Origin: Oscillospiraceae bacterium | GTDB lineage: Bacteria > Bacillota > Clostridia > Oscillospirales > Oscillospiraceae | NCBI GenBank assembly: GCA_016295615.1 | Contig: JAEDKW010000063.1 | Span: 1-6,227, forward strand | Direction of reading: 5' to 3' | Length of the DNA stretch: 6,227 nucleotides | Part shown: positions 1-4,844 of the stretch, piece by piece | Position numbering within the stretch: position 1 is the first letter of the stretch | Layout: each line of letters opens with the position of its first letter | The notes under the pieces: generated by a model | The model's input: only the letters and a program-made list of their open reading frames with translations | Databases searched by the model: none | Told to the model about the DNA's origin: nothing | Made by a program: the position numbers and the translations under genes

Positions 1-619
1 GCGTTTCTTCCGCAAACCGCGGCACGAGCACGCCGCGCGGCGTCTTCCCTGTCAGCACAAAGCTGTCGCTGTCAAGCATCGTCACTTCCGCCGCCGGGCA
101 GAGCGCGGTGAACTCCTCCACCGTGCCGATCACATCATAGCCATGCGTACCGAAGCGATAGTGCATCGGCACAACGATGCGCGGCGAAACGGCGTCGGCG
201 ATTCGTTTCGCAGTCGGTGCGTCCACGGTATAGTATCCGCCGACGGGAAGCAGCAGCGCATCGCAGTGCTTCACCGCGGCAAGCTGCGCGTCATCGAGCT
301 CATGACCGAGGTCTCCCGCGTGGACGACCGTCAGATCCTCGGCGCGCAGAATGTGCATTTTGTTCCCGCCGCGCAGCGCGCCCTGCTTTTCATCGTGGAA
401 GGTGTCCACAGTCCCGACGGTAAAGGGGCTTTGCTTTCCGTCACGCAGCAGCGTCACCGCCGAAGAAAAGCAGTGGTCGCGGTGCTCATGCGAGCAGAGC
501 ACCGCATGCGCGCAGACGCGCAGCTCCGGATAGGTTTCCACATCATACGGATCCAGCACGATGCGATACCCGCCGCTTTCGAGCAGAAAGCAGGCGTGTC
601 CGAGCCAGGTTACTGTCAT
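1..619 (-). CDS. MBL-fold metallo-hydrolase (UlaG/Lactamase_B_3-like), 3' end cut by window edge
   Basis: This is a Zn-dependent hydrolase of the metallo-beta-lactamase fold, probably cytoplasmic; the substrate cannot be told from sequence. 206 residues are visible from the ATG at 619 and the frame is still open at base 1. Members of this compact group are, from memory, a little over 200 residues, so probably only a few residues are missing. The N-terminus WLGHACFLLE (5-14) is the usual first strand pair. The metal motif is H44-x-H46-x-D48-H49 in SHEHRDH. Further ligand candidates are H100 and D103 in HAGDLGH (100-106) and H153 in VVPMHY (149-154). No signal peptide is seen. A GGAGG at 629-633 (minus) sits 9 bases before the ATG, inside the end of the upstream lipoprotein gene, whose stop lies 4 bases upstream, so the two are very likely cotranscribed. 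The family is firm and the specific function unknown; it should not be read as a beta-lactam resistance gene. Confidence 0.9.
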   Translation of the reverse strand, partial: MTVTWLGHACFLLESGGYRIVLDPYDVETYPELRVCAHAVLCSHEHRDHCFSSAVTLLRDGKQSPFTVGTVDTFHDEKQGALRGGNKMHILRAEDLTVVHAGDLGHELDDAQLAAVKHCDALLLPVGGYYTVDAPTAKRIADAVSPRIVVPMHYRFGTHGYDVIGTVEEFTALCPAAEVTMLDSDSFVLTGKTPRGVLVPRFAEET

Positions 620-623
620 GCTC

Positions 624-1580
624 TTATTCCTCCGTTCTGTCGTTCTCCTCCGTCTGTGCGGTGATCTGTTTCTTTTTGCCGAGTTTGATCTTCGGCAGCT
701 TCACACCCCTGCGCACGCGCCGCACCAGCAGGATCACCGCCGTAAGGATGACCGCCCAGATGATGAGCGTCAGCCAGTTGTAGGCAAGCCAGATCGCAAT
801 GCTCTCAAGCAGCTCGCCGGCCTTCTTGACGCCGTCCGCAAACGCGTTGCCCATCTTCTCACCGAAGGTCTTGGGCGCGTCCACGGTGTTGGAAAGGCGG
901 TAGACCTCCTCAAGGTTCAGATAAATGGTCGCGTAATCCACCAGCGAATCGTAAGAGCGCAGCGTGCCGCTGAGCGCGTCGATGGCGTACTCCGTTTCGC
1001 TGATGGCAGACTCGATGGTGATGATGTCCGCCATATTGTCCGCCTTTTTGAGAAGCTCCTGCAGGCGCTCAAGCTTGATCTGCGCCGTTTCAAGGCGGGC
1101 TTTGGTGTCGTAATAGGTCTCGCTGATGTCCTCGGCGGAGCTGGTGGTGTAGGTCACATGGCACAGATCGCCCACCTGCGCGCAGAAGCTCTCAAACTGA
1201 GCCGCCGGCACACGCACGGTATAATCGGCATGGCGGTAGCTGGAGGAATACGTAGAGAGGCTCTTTTCCTCAAAATAGCCGCCGTACTGCTCCACCAGAG
1301 CGGCAATGTCCGCGTTGGCTTTTTCAAACTCCAGCGTCTGCAGCTCAAGCGTCGCGCGGTAGATCTTCTTCGCGCCGCTGTGCGCAGCCGTGGTCTGCGT
1401 CTCGCCGTACAGACCGCCGTCCCAGTATTCCGCTTCCTCCGTCAGCGTCTCATAATCCGCCTTGTTGCTGAATTGATTGGATTCCGACGCCGCCGTGTCC
1501 GCGCTTTGACCGGCCGCGCCGCAGGCAGCCATGCTCAGCGCCATCATCAGGGCAAGTAAAATTGCAAACAGCTTCTTCAT
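624..1580 (-). CDS. DUF4349 domain lipoprotein with C-terminal membrane helix
   Basis: A 318-residue envelope protein of unknown function. Residues 1-19 form a lipoprotein signal (KK, then a hydrophobic run) ending in MAAC, with C20 as the expected lipidated cysteine. A low-complexity Ser/Ala/Asn linker follows to about 45. The DUF4349 region spans roughly 70-287: a strand-rich part (RATLELQTLEFEKA, 75-88; YTVRVPAAQFESF, 120-132), the stretch SAEDISETYYDTKARLE (148-164), a helical coiled-coil-like segment to about 180, and a second strand-rich part to about 224. A membrane helix lies at about 261-287, followed by a very basic stretch (288-304) and a short acidic tail. The inferred topology is lipid anchor plus helix, with most of the protein outside and the basic tail in the cytoplasm. 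The ATG at 1580 has GGAGAG (1587-1592) 6 bases upstream. It follows yfbR after 80 bases and precedes the MBL gene by 4. The family is recognised by its overall layout. Confidence 0.88.
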   Translation of the reverse strand: MKKLFAILLALMMALSMAACGAAGQSADTAASESNQFSNKADYETLTEEAEYWDGGLYGETQTTAAHSGAKKIYRATLELQTLEFEKANADIAALVEQYGGYFEEKSLSTYSSSYRHADYTVRVPAAQFESFCAQVGDLCHVTYTTSSAEDISETYYDTKARLETAQIKLERLQELLKKADNMADIITIESAISETEYAIDALSGTLRSYDSLVDYATIYLNLEEVYRLSNTVDAPKTFGEKMGNAFADGVKKAGELLESIAIWLAYNWLTLIIWAVILTAVILLVRRVRRGVKLPKIKLGKKKQITAQTEENDRTEE

Positions 1581-1586
1581 CTCAAA

Positions 1587-1592
1587 CTCTCC
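1587..1592 (-). promoter_or_regulatory. Ribosome binding site of the DUF4349 gene
   Basis: Minus-strand GGAGAG, 6 bases before the ATG at 1580. It fixes the start at the methionine that begins the lipoprotein signal peptide. A second, stronger-looking GGAGG at 1617-1621 has no start codon at a useful distance. Confidence 0.7.
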
Positions 1593-1629
1593 GATCTTCC
1601 GGTATTTTTGGGGATCCTCCTATCGGATT

Positions 1630-1660
1630 GGACGAACCTTTCCGCAAAAAAGTTCCGTCC
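1630..1660 (-). other. Bulged hairpin directly after the yfbR stop codon
   Basis: Read on the minus strand, GGACG(G)AAC-T-TTT at 1660-1648 can pair with AAA-G-GTT-CGTCC at 1641-1630. This gives about 12 pairs with one bulged G (1655), one G-U pair and a loop of about 7 bases. No T-run follows, so it is not a standard intrinsic terminator. It could be an RNA stability or processing element that separates expression of mtaB-yfbR from the two downstream genes. The rest of the 80-base gap (1581-1660) holds the ribosome site of the next gene and no convincing promoter. Confidence 0.35.
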
Positions 1661-2236
1661 TCAGTCCAGCTCGTCCAGCGTCCTTGCAAAGCTGTCCATG
1701 CAGTTCGCGAGGAAATAATCCAGCTCGGGCAGCTTCATCGCCTCGAGCGCCGCGCGCGTCTGCTCGGCAGCTTTCTTGAATTCCAGGTTGCCTGCCTTGA
1801 GCTCCTCCACGCACTTGATGTAAGCGGAAAGCTTATCCGCCGCCTTGACGATCGCGCATACCGTACCGTCGCTGTTTTGCAGCAGCGGCTCATAGTCCGC
1901 GCGCAGCACCTCCGGCAGCATCGAGAGGAGCTTCTCCTCCGCCATGCGCTCGACCTTGCGGTAGGCCTCCTTGATCCCGGGATTGTAGTACTTGATGGGC
2001 GTCGGCATATCGCCGGTGAGGATCTCCGATGCGTCGTGATAGAGCGCGACGACGGAAATCAAATTCGCATCGACCCTGCCGCCGTACACGCGGTTGCGGA
2101 TCACCGCAAGGGCGTGCGCGAGCACCGCGACCATGTGGCTGTGCTCCTGGATATTCTCCTCCTCCGTGTTGCGCATCAGCGCCCAGCGCTTGATGTTGCG
2201 CATGCGGGAGATATAGGCGAAAAAGTGGTTTCCCAT
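1661..2236 (-). CDS. yfbR: 5'-deoxynucleotidase, HD-domain YfbR family
   Basis: A 191-residue cytoplasmic metal-dependent phosphohydrolase. YfbR enzymes remove the 5'-phosphate from deoxyribonucleoside monophosphates (dAMP, dCMP, dGMP, dTMP, dUMP) and take part in nucleotide-pool control. The HD metal set is visible: H32 (QEHSH), H67-D68 (LYHDASE) and D134 (KAADK), with E71 next to the HD pair. R17-W18 (IKRWALMRN) match the Arg-Trp that in Escherichia coli YfbR contacts phosphate and selects the deoxy sugar. TGDMPTPIKYYN (74-85) is also typical. Length is close to the E. coli protein (about 199). The ATG at 2236 was chosen because MGNHFFAYISRM matches the family N-terminus and because GGAGGAG at 2244-2250 lies 7 bases upstream. 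The frame stays open far upstream, but that part lies inside mtaB. The gene starts 4 bases after the mtaB stop, so the two form an operon. Confidence 0.93.
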   Translation of the reverse strand: MGNHFFAYISRMRNIKRWALMRNTEEENIQEHSHMVAVLAHALAVIRNRVYGGRVDANLISVVALYHDASEILTGDMPTPIKYYNPGIKEAYRKVERMAEEKLLSMLPEVLRADYEPLLQNSDGTVCAIVKAADKLSAYIKCVEELKAGNLEFKKAAEQTRAALEAMKLPELDYFLANCMDSFARTLDELD

Positions 2237-2240
2237 GGTG

Positions 2241-3530
2241 TTACTCCTCCGACAATTCCGCGCAGAGCGTTTCCCCGTCCACGCGGGTGATCTTCGCCAT
2301 GCGCACCTGATTATGAAGACCGGCTTCCTCCACGCGCACCTCCATATAGTTCGGCGCGTGACCGACGCTGTGCCCGTCCTTATCCTGCTCAAAAAGCACC
2401 GGGAAAGTCTTCCCGACGCAGCGCTCCATGTAGGCGCGGTGCATCGTCCCGGCGATCTCGGAGGCGCGCGCCGCGCGTGAAACGCGCACCGGCATGTCGA
2501 CCTGGCGCATCTCCGCCGCCTTCGTTCCGGGACGGATGGAGTACGGGAACACATGCATGTCGGCAAAAGCGCACTTTTCGATAAAGGCAAGCGTCTCGGC
2601 GAATTCCTCCTCCGTTTCCTCAGGGAAGCCGGCAATGAGGTCCGTGGTGATCGCAGGGTCGTCAAAGTACCTGCGCAGAAGCGTGCAGGCTTCATAAAAG
2701 CGCGCGGTGTCGTATTTCCGGTTCATACGCTTCAACGTCGCGTCACAGCCGCTTTGCATCGAAAGATGGAAGTGCGGGCAAAGATTGCCGAGCTTCGCTG
2801 CGCGCGCACAGAACGCCTCGGTGATCGTGCGCGGCTCGAGCGAGCCGAAGCGGATGCGCACGTCGGGCGCTTCGCGGCAGAGCATCTCAAGCAGGTCGAT
2901 GAGCGCCGTGCCGTCGCCGAAGTCCGTACCGTAAGATGAGATCTCGATGCCGGTGACAACGATCTCGCGGTAGCCTTCCGCGCGCAGGAATCGCACCTGC
3001 GACCTCGCTTCCTCCATCGGCAGCGAGCGCACGCGTCCGCGCGCGAACGGGATCAGGCAGTAGGTGCAGAAGTTCACGCAGCCGTCCTCCACCTTCATCA
3101 TGGCGCGGGTGCGGCTCACCATGCCGCCGGCAGGCAGCACCTCGAATGCGCGGCGCTGCCAAACGTCGTCCACGTTCACGATGGGTCGGCGGTCACGCGC
3201 CGCGCGCTCAATGAGATCCAGAAGCTTCGTGCGCTCGTTCGTGCCCACAAGCACGTCGGGCGCAAGCCTTTTCACCTCATCCGGATGCGTCTGTGCGTAG
3301 CAGCCGCACGCGGCGATCACAGCGTCCGGATTGCGGCGGCGCGCCTGACGCAGCATCTGGCGCGATTTTTTGTCGCTCACCGCGGTCACCGAGCAGGTGT
3401 TGACGACGTAGGCGTCGGCTTTTTCCTCAAAGCCGACCAGCTCGTGACCGCGGCGCTGAAGCTCCTGCTCAAGCGCCTGCGTTTCATATTGATTCACCTT
3501 GCAGCCCAAGGTGCAGATGGCGATTCGCAT
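2241..3530 (-). CDS. mtaB: tRNA t6A37 methylthiotransferase MtaB
   Basis: A 429-residue radical-SAM enzyme that adds a methylthio group to C2 of t6A at position 37 of ANN-decoding tRNAs, giving ms2t6A, which supports accurate codon reading. Domains in order: N-terminal UPF0004/MTTase domain with the three cluster cysteines C10 (LGCKVNQYE), C46 (NTCSVT) and C77 (GCYAQ); radical-SAM core with C151-x3-C155-x2-C158 binding the second 4Fe-4S cluster; the signature LSMQSGCD with LKRMNRKY (256-273); and a C-terminal TRAM-like RNA-binding part from about 370. LGCKVNQYE and the length favour MtaB (YqeV type) over MiaB or RimO. The ATG at 3530 puts the first cysteine motif at the family position; AAAGGA (3543-3548) lies 12 bases upstream, slightly far. 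The frame is open a further 95 codons upstream but without a plausible start, and it would overlap the divergent gene. It leads the operon with yfbR, 4 bases downstream. Confidence 0.95.
   Translation of the reverse strand: MRIAICTLGCKVNQYETQALEQELQRRGHELVGFEEKADAYVVNTCSVTAVSDKKSRQMLRQARRRNPDAVIAACGCYAQTHPDEVKRLAPDVLVGTNERTKLLDLIERAARDRRPIVNVDDVWQRRAFEVLPAGGMVSRTRAMMKVEDGCVNFCTYCLIPFARGRVRSLPMEEARSQVRFLRAEGYREIVVTGIEISSYGTDFGDGTALIDLLEMLCREAPDVRIRFGSLEPRTITEAFCARAAKLGNLCPHFHLSMQSGCDATLKRMNRKYDTARFYEACTLLRRYFDDPAITTDLIAGFPEETEEEFAETLAFIEKCAFADMHVFPYSIRPGTKAAEMRQVDMPVRVSRAARASEIAGTMHRAYMERCVGKTFPVLFEQDKDGHSVGHAPNYMEVRVEEAGLHNQVRMAKITRVDGETLCAELSEE
2244..2250 (-). promoter_or_regulatory. yfbR ribosome binding site inside the last codons of mtaB
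   Basis: Minus-strand GGAGGAG, 7 bases before the yfbR ATG. The same bases encode the final Glu-Glu of MtaB (with one base of the preceding Ser), and the mtaB stop follows at once. Ribosomes ending on mtaB would stop on top of this site, so translation of the two genes is probably coupled. Confidence 0.75.
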
Positions 3531-3600
3531 GGGTATGACCGTTCCTTTCCGCTGCGCCGCAGGGCGCAAAAGGCGCGCAAAAACCGTTCCTTCGCGCCAT
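3484..3600 (-). CDS. Candidate 38-codon leader ORF overlapping the mtaB start
   Basis: An open frame in the mtaB leader runs from ATG at 3600 to TGA at 3486-3484, in a different frame from mtaB and covering the mtaB ATG at 3530. It is preceded by AAGGGGAG (3608-3615), 7 bases before the ATG, a better-spaced ribosome site than that of mtaB itself. It lies downstream of the predicted minus-strand start near 3636, so it should be on the mtaB mRNA. The product would begin MARRNGFCAPFA and has no recognisable domain or signal. Its codons 3-4 are CGA-AGG. Translating it would carry ribosomes over the mtaB ribosome site. It may be a regulatory leader peptide or a chance open frame in GC-rich DNA; the ribosome site is the only positive evidence. 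Confidence 0.25.
   Translation of the reverse strand: MARRNGFCAPFAPCGAAERNGHTHANRHLHLGLQGESI
3538..3592. repeat. Pair of 10-base direct repeats in the mtaB leader
   Basis: ACCGTTCCTT (plus strand) occurs at 3538-3547 and again at 3583-3592. In the mRNA sense each copy is AAGGAACGGT; the one nearer mtaB contains its Shine-Dalgarno sequence. Both copies are flanked by GCGC-rich inverted repeats, which suggests either a small local duplication or a duplicated regulatory element. Confidence 0.5.
3553..3598 (-). promoter_or_regulatory. GC-rich inverted repeats in the mtaB 5' leader
   Basis: On the minus strand, TGCGCC (3568-3563) and GGCGCA (3558-3553) form a perfect 6-base stem with loop CTGC, ending 4 bases before the mtaB ribosome site. 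Upstream, GGCGCG (3598-3593) can pair with CGCGCC (3577-3572). Because the arms share GGCGC/GCGCC, they can also pair crosswise, giving alternative folds. No T-run follows, so a terminator-type attenuator is not indicated. The start codon of the candidate leader ORF (3600-3598) overlaps the base of the first stem. Confidence 0.35.
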
Positions 3601-3613
3601 GGCGTTTCTCCCC

Positions 3614-3642
3614 TTGCTATTTCAAATGGCAATGGATATAAT
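3614..3642 (+). promoter_or_regulatory. Sigma-70-type promoter of the cysteine desulfurase-MATE operon
   Basis: TTGCTA at 3614-3619 (4 of 6 to the -35 consensus), an exact 17-base spacer, and a perfect TATAAT at 3637-3642. The expected start site is near 3649, giving an untranslated leader of about 42 bases before the ATG at 3692. The -10 box directly abuts the -10 box of the opposing mtaB promoter. Confidence 0.75.
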
Positions 3643-3671
3643 ATTGTACCGGTAAAATGCGATTCTTTCAA
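3643..3671 (-). promoter_or_regulatory. Sigma-70-type promoter of the mtaB operon
   Basis: On the minus strand, TTGAAA at 3671-3666 (5 of 6), an exact 17-base spacer, and TACAAT at 3648-3643 (5 of 6). The expected start site is near 3636, giving a leader of about 105 bases before the mtaB ATG at 3530. This promoter lies over the start-site region of the plus-strand promoter and vice versa. Confidence 0.75.
3647..3654. promoter_or_regulatory. Palindrome TACCGGTA, candidate operator
   Basis: A perfect 8-base palindrome with two further matched bases on each side after one mismatch (TT-g-TACCGGTA-a-AA, 3644-3657). It covers the predicted plus-strand start and the spacer of the minus-strand promoter, a place where a bound protein could affect both. 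I do not recognise it as the site of a named regulator, and an 8-base palindrome may be chance. Confidence 0.3.
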
Positions 3672-3678
3672 GTCCCAG

Positions 3679-3683
3679 GGAGG
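3679..3683 (+). promoter_or_regulatory. Ribosome binding site of the cysteine desulfurase gene
   Basis: GGAGG within AGGGAGGGG (3677-3685), 8 bases before the ATG at 3692. It is close to the consensus and fixes this start, which gives the family N-terminus MIYLDHAATTP. Confidence 0.8.
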
Positions 3684-3691
3684 GGTTTTCG

Positions 3692-4825
3692 ATGATTTAT
3701 CTTGACCATGCCGCAACGACGCCGGTGCCGAAGGAGGTCGCGGACACCGTGTACGACGCTCTCGTGAACGGCTGGGGCAATCCCAGTTCGCAGTATCCCA
3801 CCGGCGCGCAGGCAAGGCTCGGGGTCGATGCCGCGCGTGAAACGCTTGCCGCGGCGCTTGGCTGCAGACCGGAGCAATTCGTGTTCACCTCCTGCGGCTC
3901 GGAAAGCGACAACTGGGCCATTCAGATCGCCGTGCATCAGAACCGCCGCGTGGGCAGACACATCATCACCACCGCCGTGGAGCACAGCGCGGTGCTGGAG
4001 CCGTGCAGGCTTTTGCAGCAGGACGGCTACGAGGTGACCTATCTGAAGCCCGACCGAAACGGCAATGTCACCGCGGAGCAGGTGGCGGACGCGCTGCGCG
4101 AGGATACGGTCCTTGTCTCCATGATGCTCGTGAACAACGAGACCGGCTGCGTTTTCCCCGTGCACGAAGTCGCGCAGCTGCTCAGGGCGCGCAAAAGCGC
4201 CGCCCTGCTGCATACCGACGCGGTGCAGGGCTTTTTGACCGATCCCTTCCGCGCGGACCGGCTCGGCGCGGATCTTATCTCCGTCAGCGGTCACAAGCTC
4301 GGCGCGCCCAAGGGGATCGGCGGTCTGTATCTCGGCGAGCGCGTGCGTGCGCCGCGTCCTCTCATCGCCGGCGGCGGGCAGGAGCGCGGTCTGCGCTCCG
4401 GCACGGAGGCGACCGCGCAGATCGCGGGCTTTGCAAAAGCCGTTGCGCTGCGCACGGAACACTTTGAGCACAATCTCGCCCACATGGCGCAGATCAAAGC
4501 CTACGCGGAGGAAAAGCTTCTCGCGATCGACGGCGTGAAGCGCATCGGAAACGGCACGGCGCCGCACATTCTCGCCGTCTCGCTCGTCGGCTACCCGTCG
4601 GCAAACGTCGTCACGGAGCTGGGCAATCAGGGCATCTGCATCTCCGCCGGCTCCGCCTGTCACCGCGGACAGCTCAGCCACGTTTATCAGGCCATGGGGC
4701 TTGACAAGAAGACCGCCGCCGGCGTTCTTCGCGTGAGCTTCGGTCCCGAGACGGCGAAAGAGGAGATCGACGCGCTGTGCGCTGCGCTGCAGAAGCACCG
4801 CGACACGCGCTTTGCGATGCTCTGA
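3692..4825 (+). CDS. Cysteine desulfurase, NifS/IscS class I type
   Basis: A 377-residue PLP enzyme of the class V aminotransferase fold that takes sulfur from L-cysteine as an enzyme persulfide, leaving alanine, and hands it to Fe-S cluster assembly or to tRNA thiolation. The N-terminus IYLDHAATTPVP (2-13) is classic. Visible active-site parts are H98 (VEHSAV) stacking on PLP, N149 (VNNETG), D176 and Q179 (HTDAVQ), the Schiff-base K202 (SVSGHKLGAPKG), RSGTEA (236-241), the persulfide C323 in SAGSACHRG (318-326), and R347 (LRVSFG) for the substrate carboxylate. The length fits a class I enzyme, slightly shorter than IscS. No iscU, iscR or thiI lies beside it in this window, so the sulfur acceptor is not given by context. 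It diverges from mtaB and is followed by a MATE gene after 19 bases. The enzyme class is firm; the choice among NifS, IscS and other subtypes is open, so no symbol is given. Confidence 0.95.
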   Translation: MIYLDHAATTPVPKEVADTVYDALVNGWGNPSSQYPTGAQARLGVDAARETLAAALGCRPEQFVFTSCGSESDNWAIQIAVHQNRRVGRHIITTAVEHSAVLEPCRLLQQDGYEVTYLKPDRNGNVTAEQVADALREDTVLVSMMLVNNETGCVFPVHEVAQLLRARKSAALLHTDAVQGFLTDPFRADRLGADLISVSGHKLGAPKGIGGLYLGERVRAPRPLIAGGGQERGLRSGTEATAQIAGFAKAVALRTEHFEHNLAHMAQIKAYAEEKLLAIDGVKRIGNGTAPHILAVSLVGYPSANVVTELGNQGICISAGSACHRGQLSHVYQAMGLDKKTAAGVLRVSFGPETAKEEIDALCAALQKHRDTRFAML

Positions 4826-4832
4826 GGCAGAA

Positions 4833-4837
4833 AGGGG
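4833..4837 (+). promoter_or_regulatory. Ribosome binding site of the MATE gene
   Basis: AGGGG within AGAAAGGGG (4829-4837), 7 bases before the ATG at 4845. It argues for that ATG over the in-frame GTG at 4842 (4 bases away) and the TTG at 4812, which would lie inside the preceding gene and upstream of this site. Confidence 0.65.
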
Positions 4838-4844
4838 TCCTGTG

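Noticed and set aside
1..619. Beta-lactam resistance from the metallo-beta-lactamase fold
   Set aside because: There is no signal peptide and the motif arrangement fits intracellular UlaG/Lactamase_B_3-type hydrolases, not secreted class B beta-lactamases.
561..1559. A 332-codon plus-strand frame opposite the DUF4349 gene, and a 173-codon one at 143-664 opposite the MBL gene
   Set aside because: Both are low-complexity Arg/His/Leu-rich shadows of convincing minus-strand genes, with no motif of their own.
1618..1647. Possible minus-strand promoter for the DUF4349 gene (TTGCGG, 17 bases, GATAGG)
   Set aside because: The -10 box matches only 3 of 6 and the -35 box is weak, so it is not better than chance.
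2237..2695. Upstream extension of the yfbR frame
   Set aside because: The extra 153 codons are Arg/Ser/Pro-rich and lie entirely inside mtaB. The ATG at 2236 has a good ribosome site and the family N-terminus.
3531..3815. Upstream extension of the mtaB frame by 95 codons
   Set aside because: It would cross both promoters and the start of the divergent gene. The MtaB family begins just before LGCKVNQYE, matching the ATG at 3530.
4812..4844. Earlier TTG start for the MATE gene at 4812
   Set aside because: It overlaps the desulfurase end and has no ribosome site; the clear site at 4833-4837 serves the ATG at 4845.
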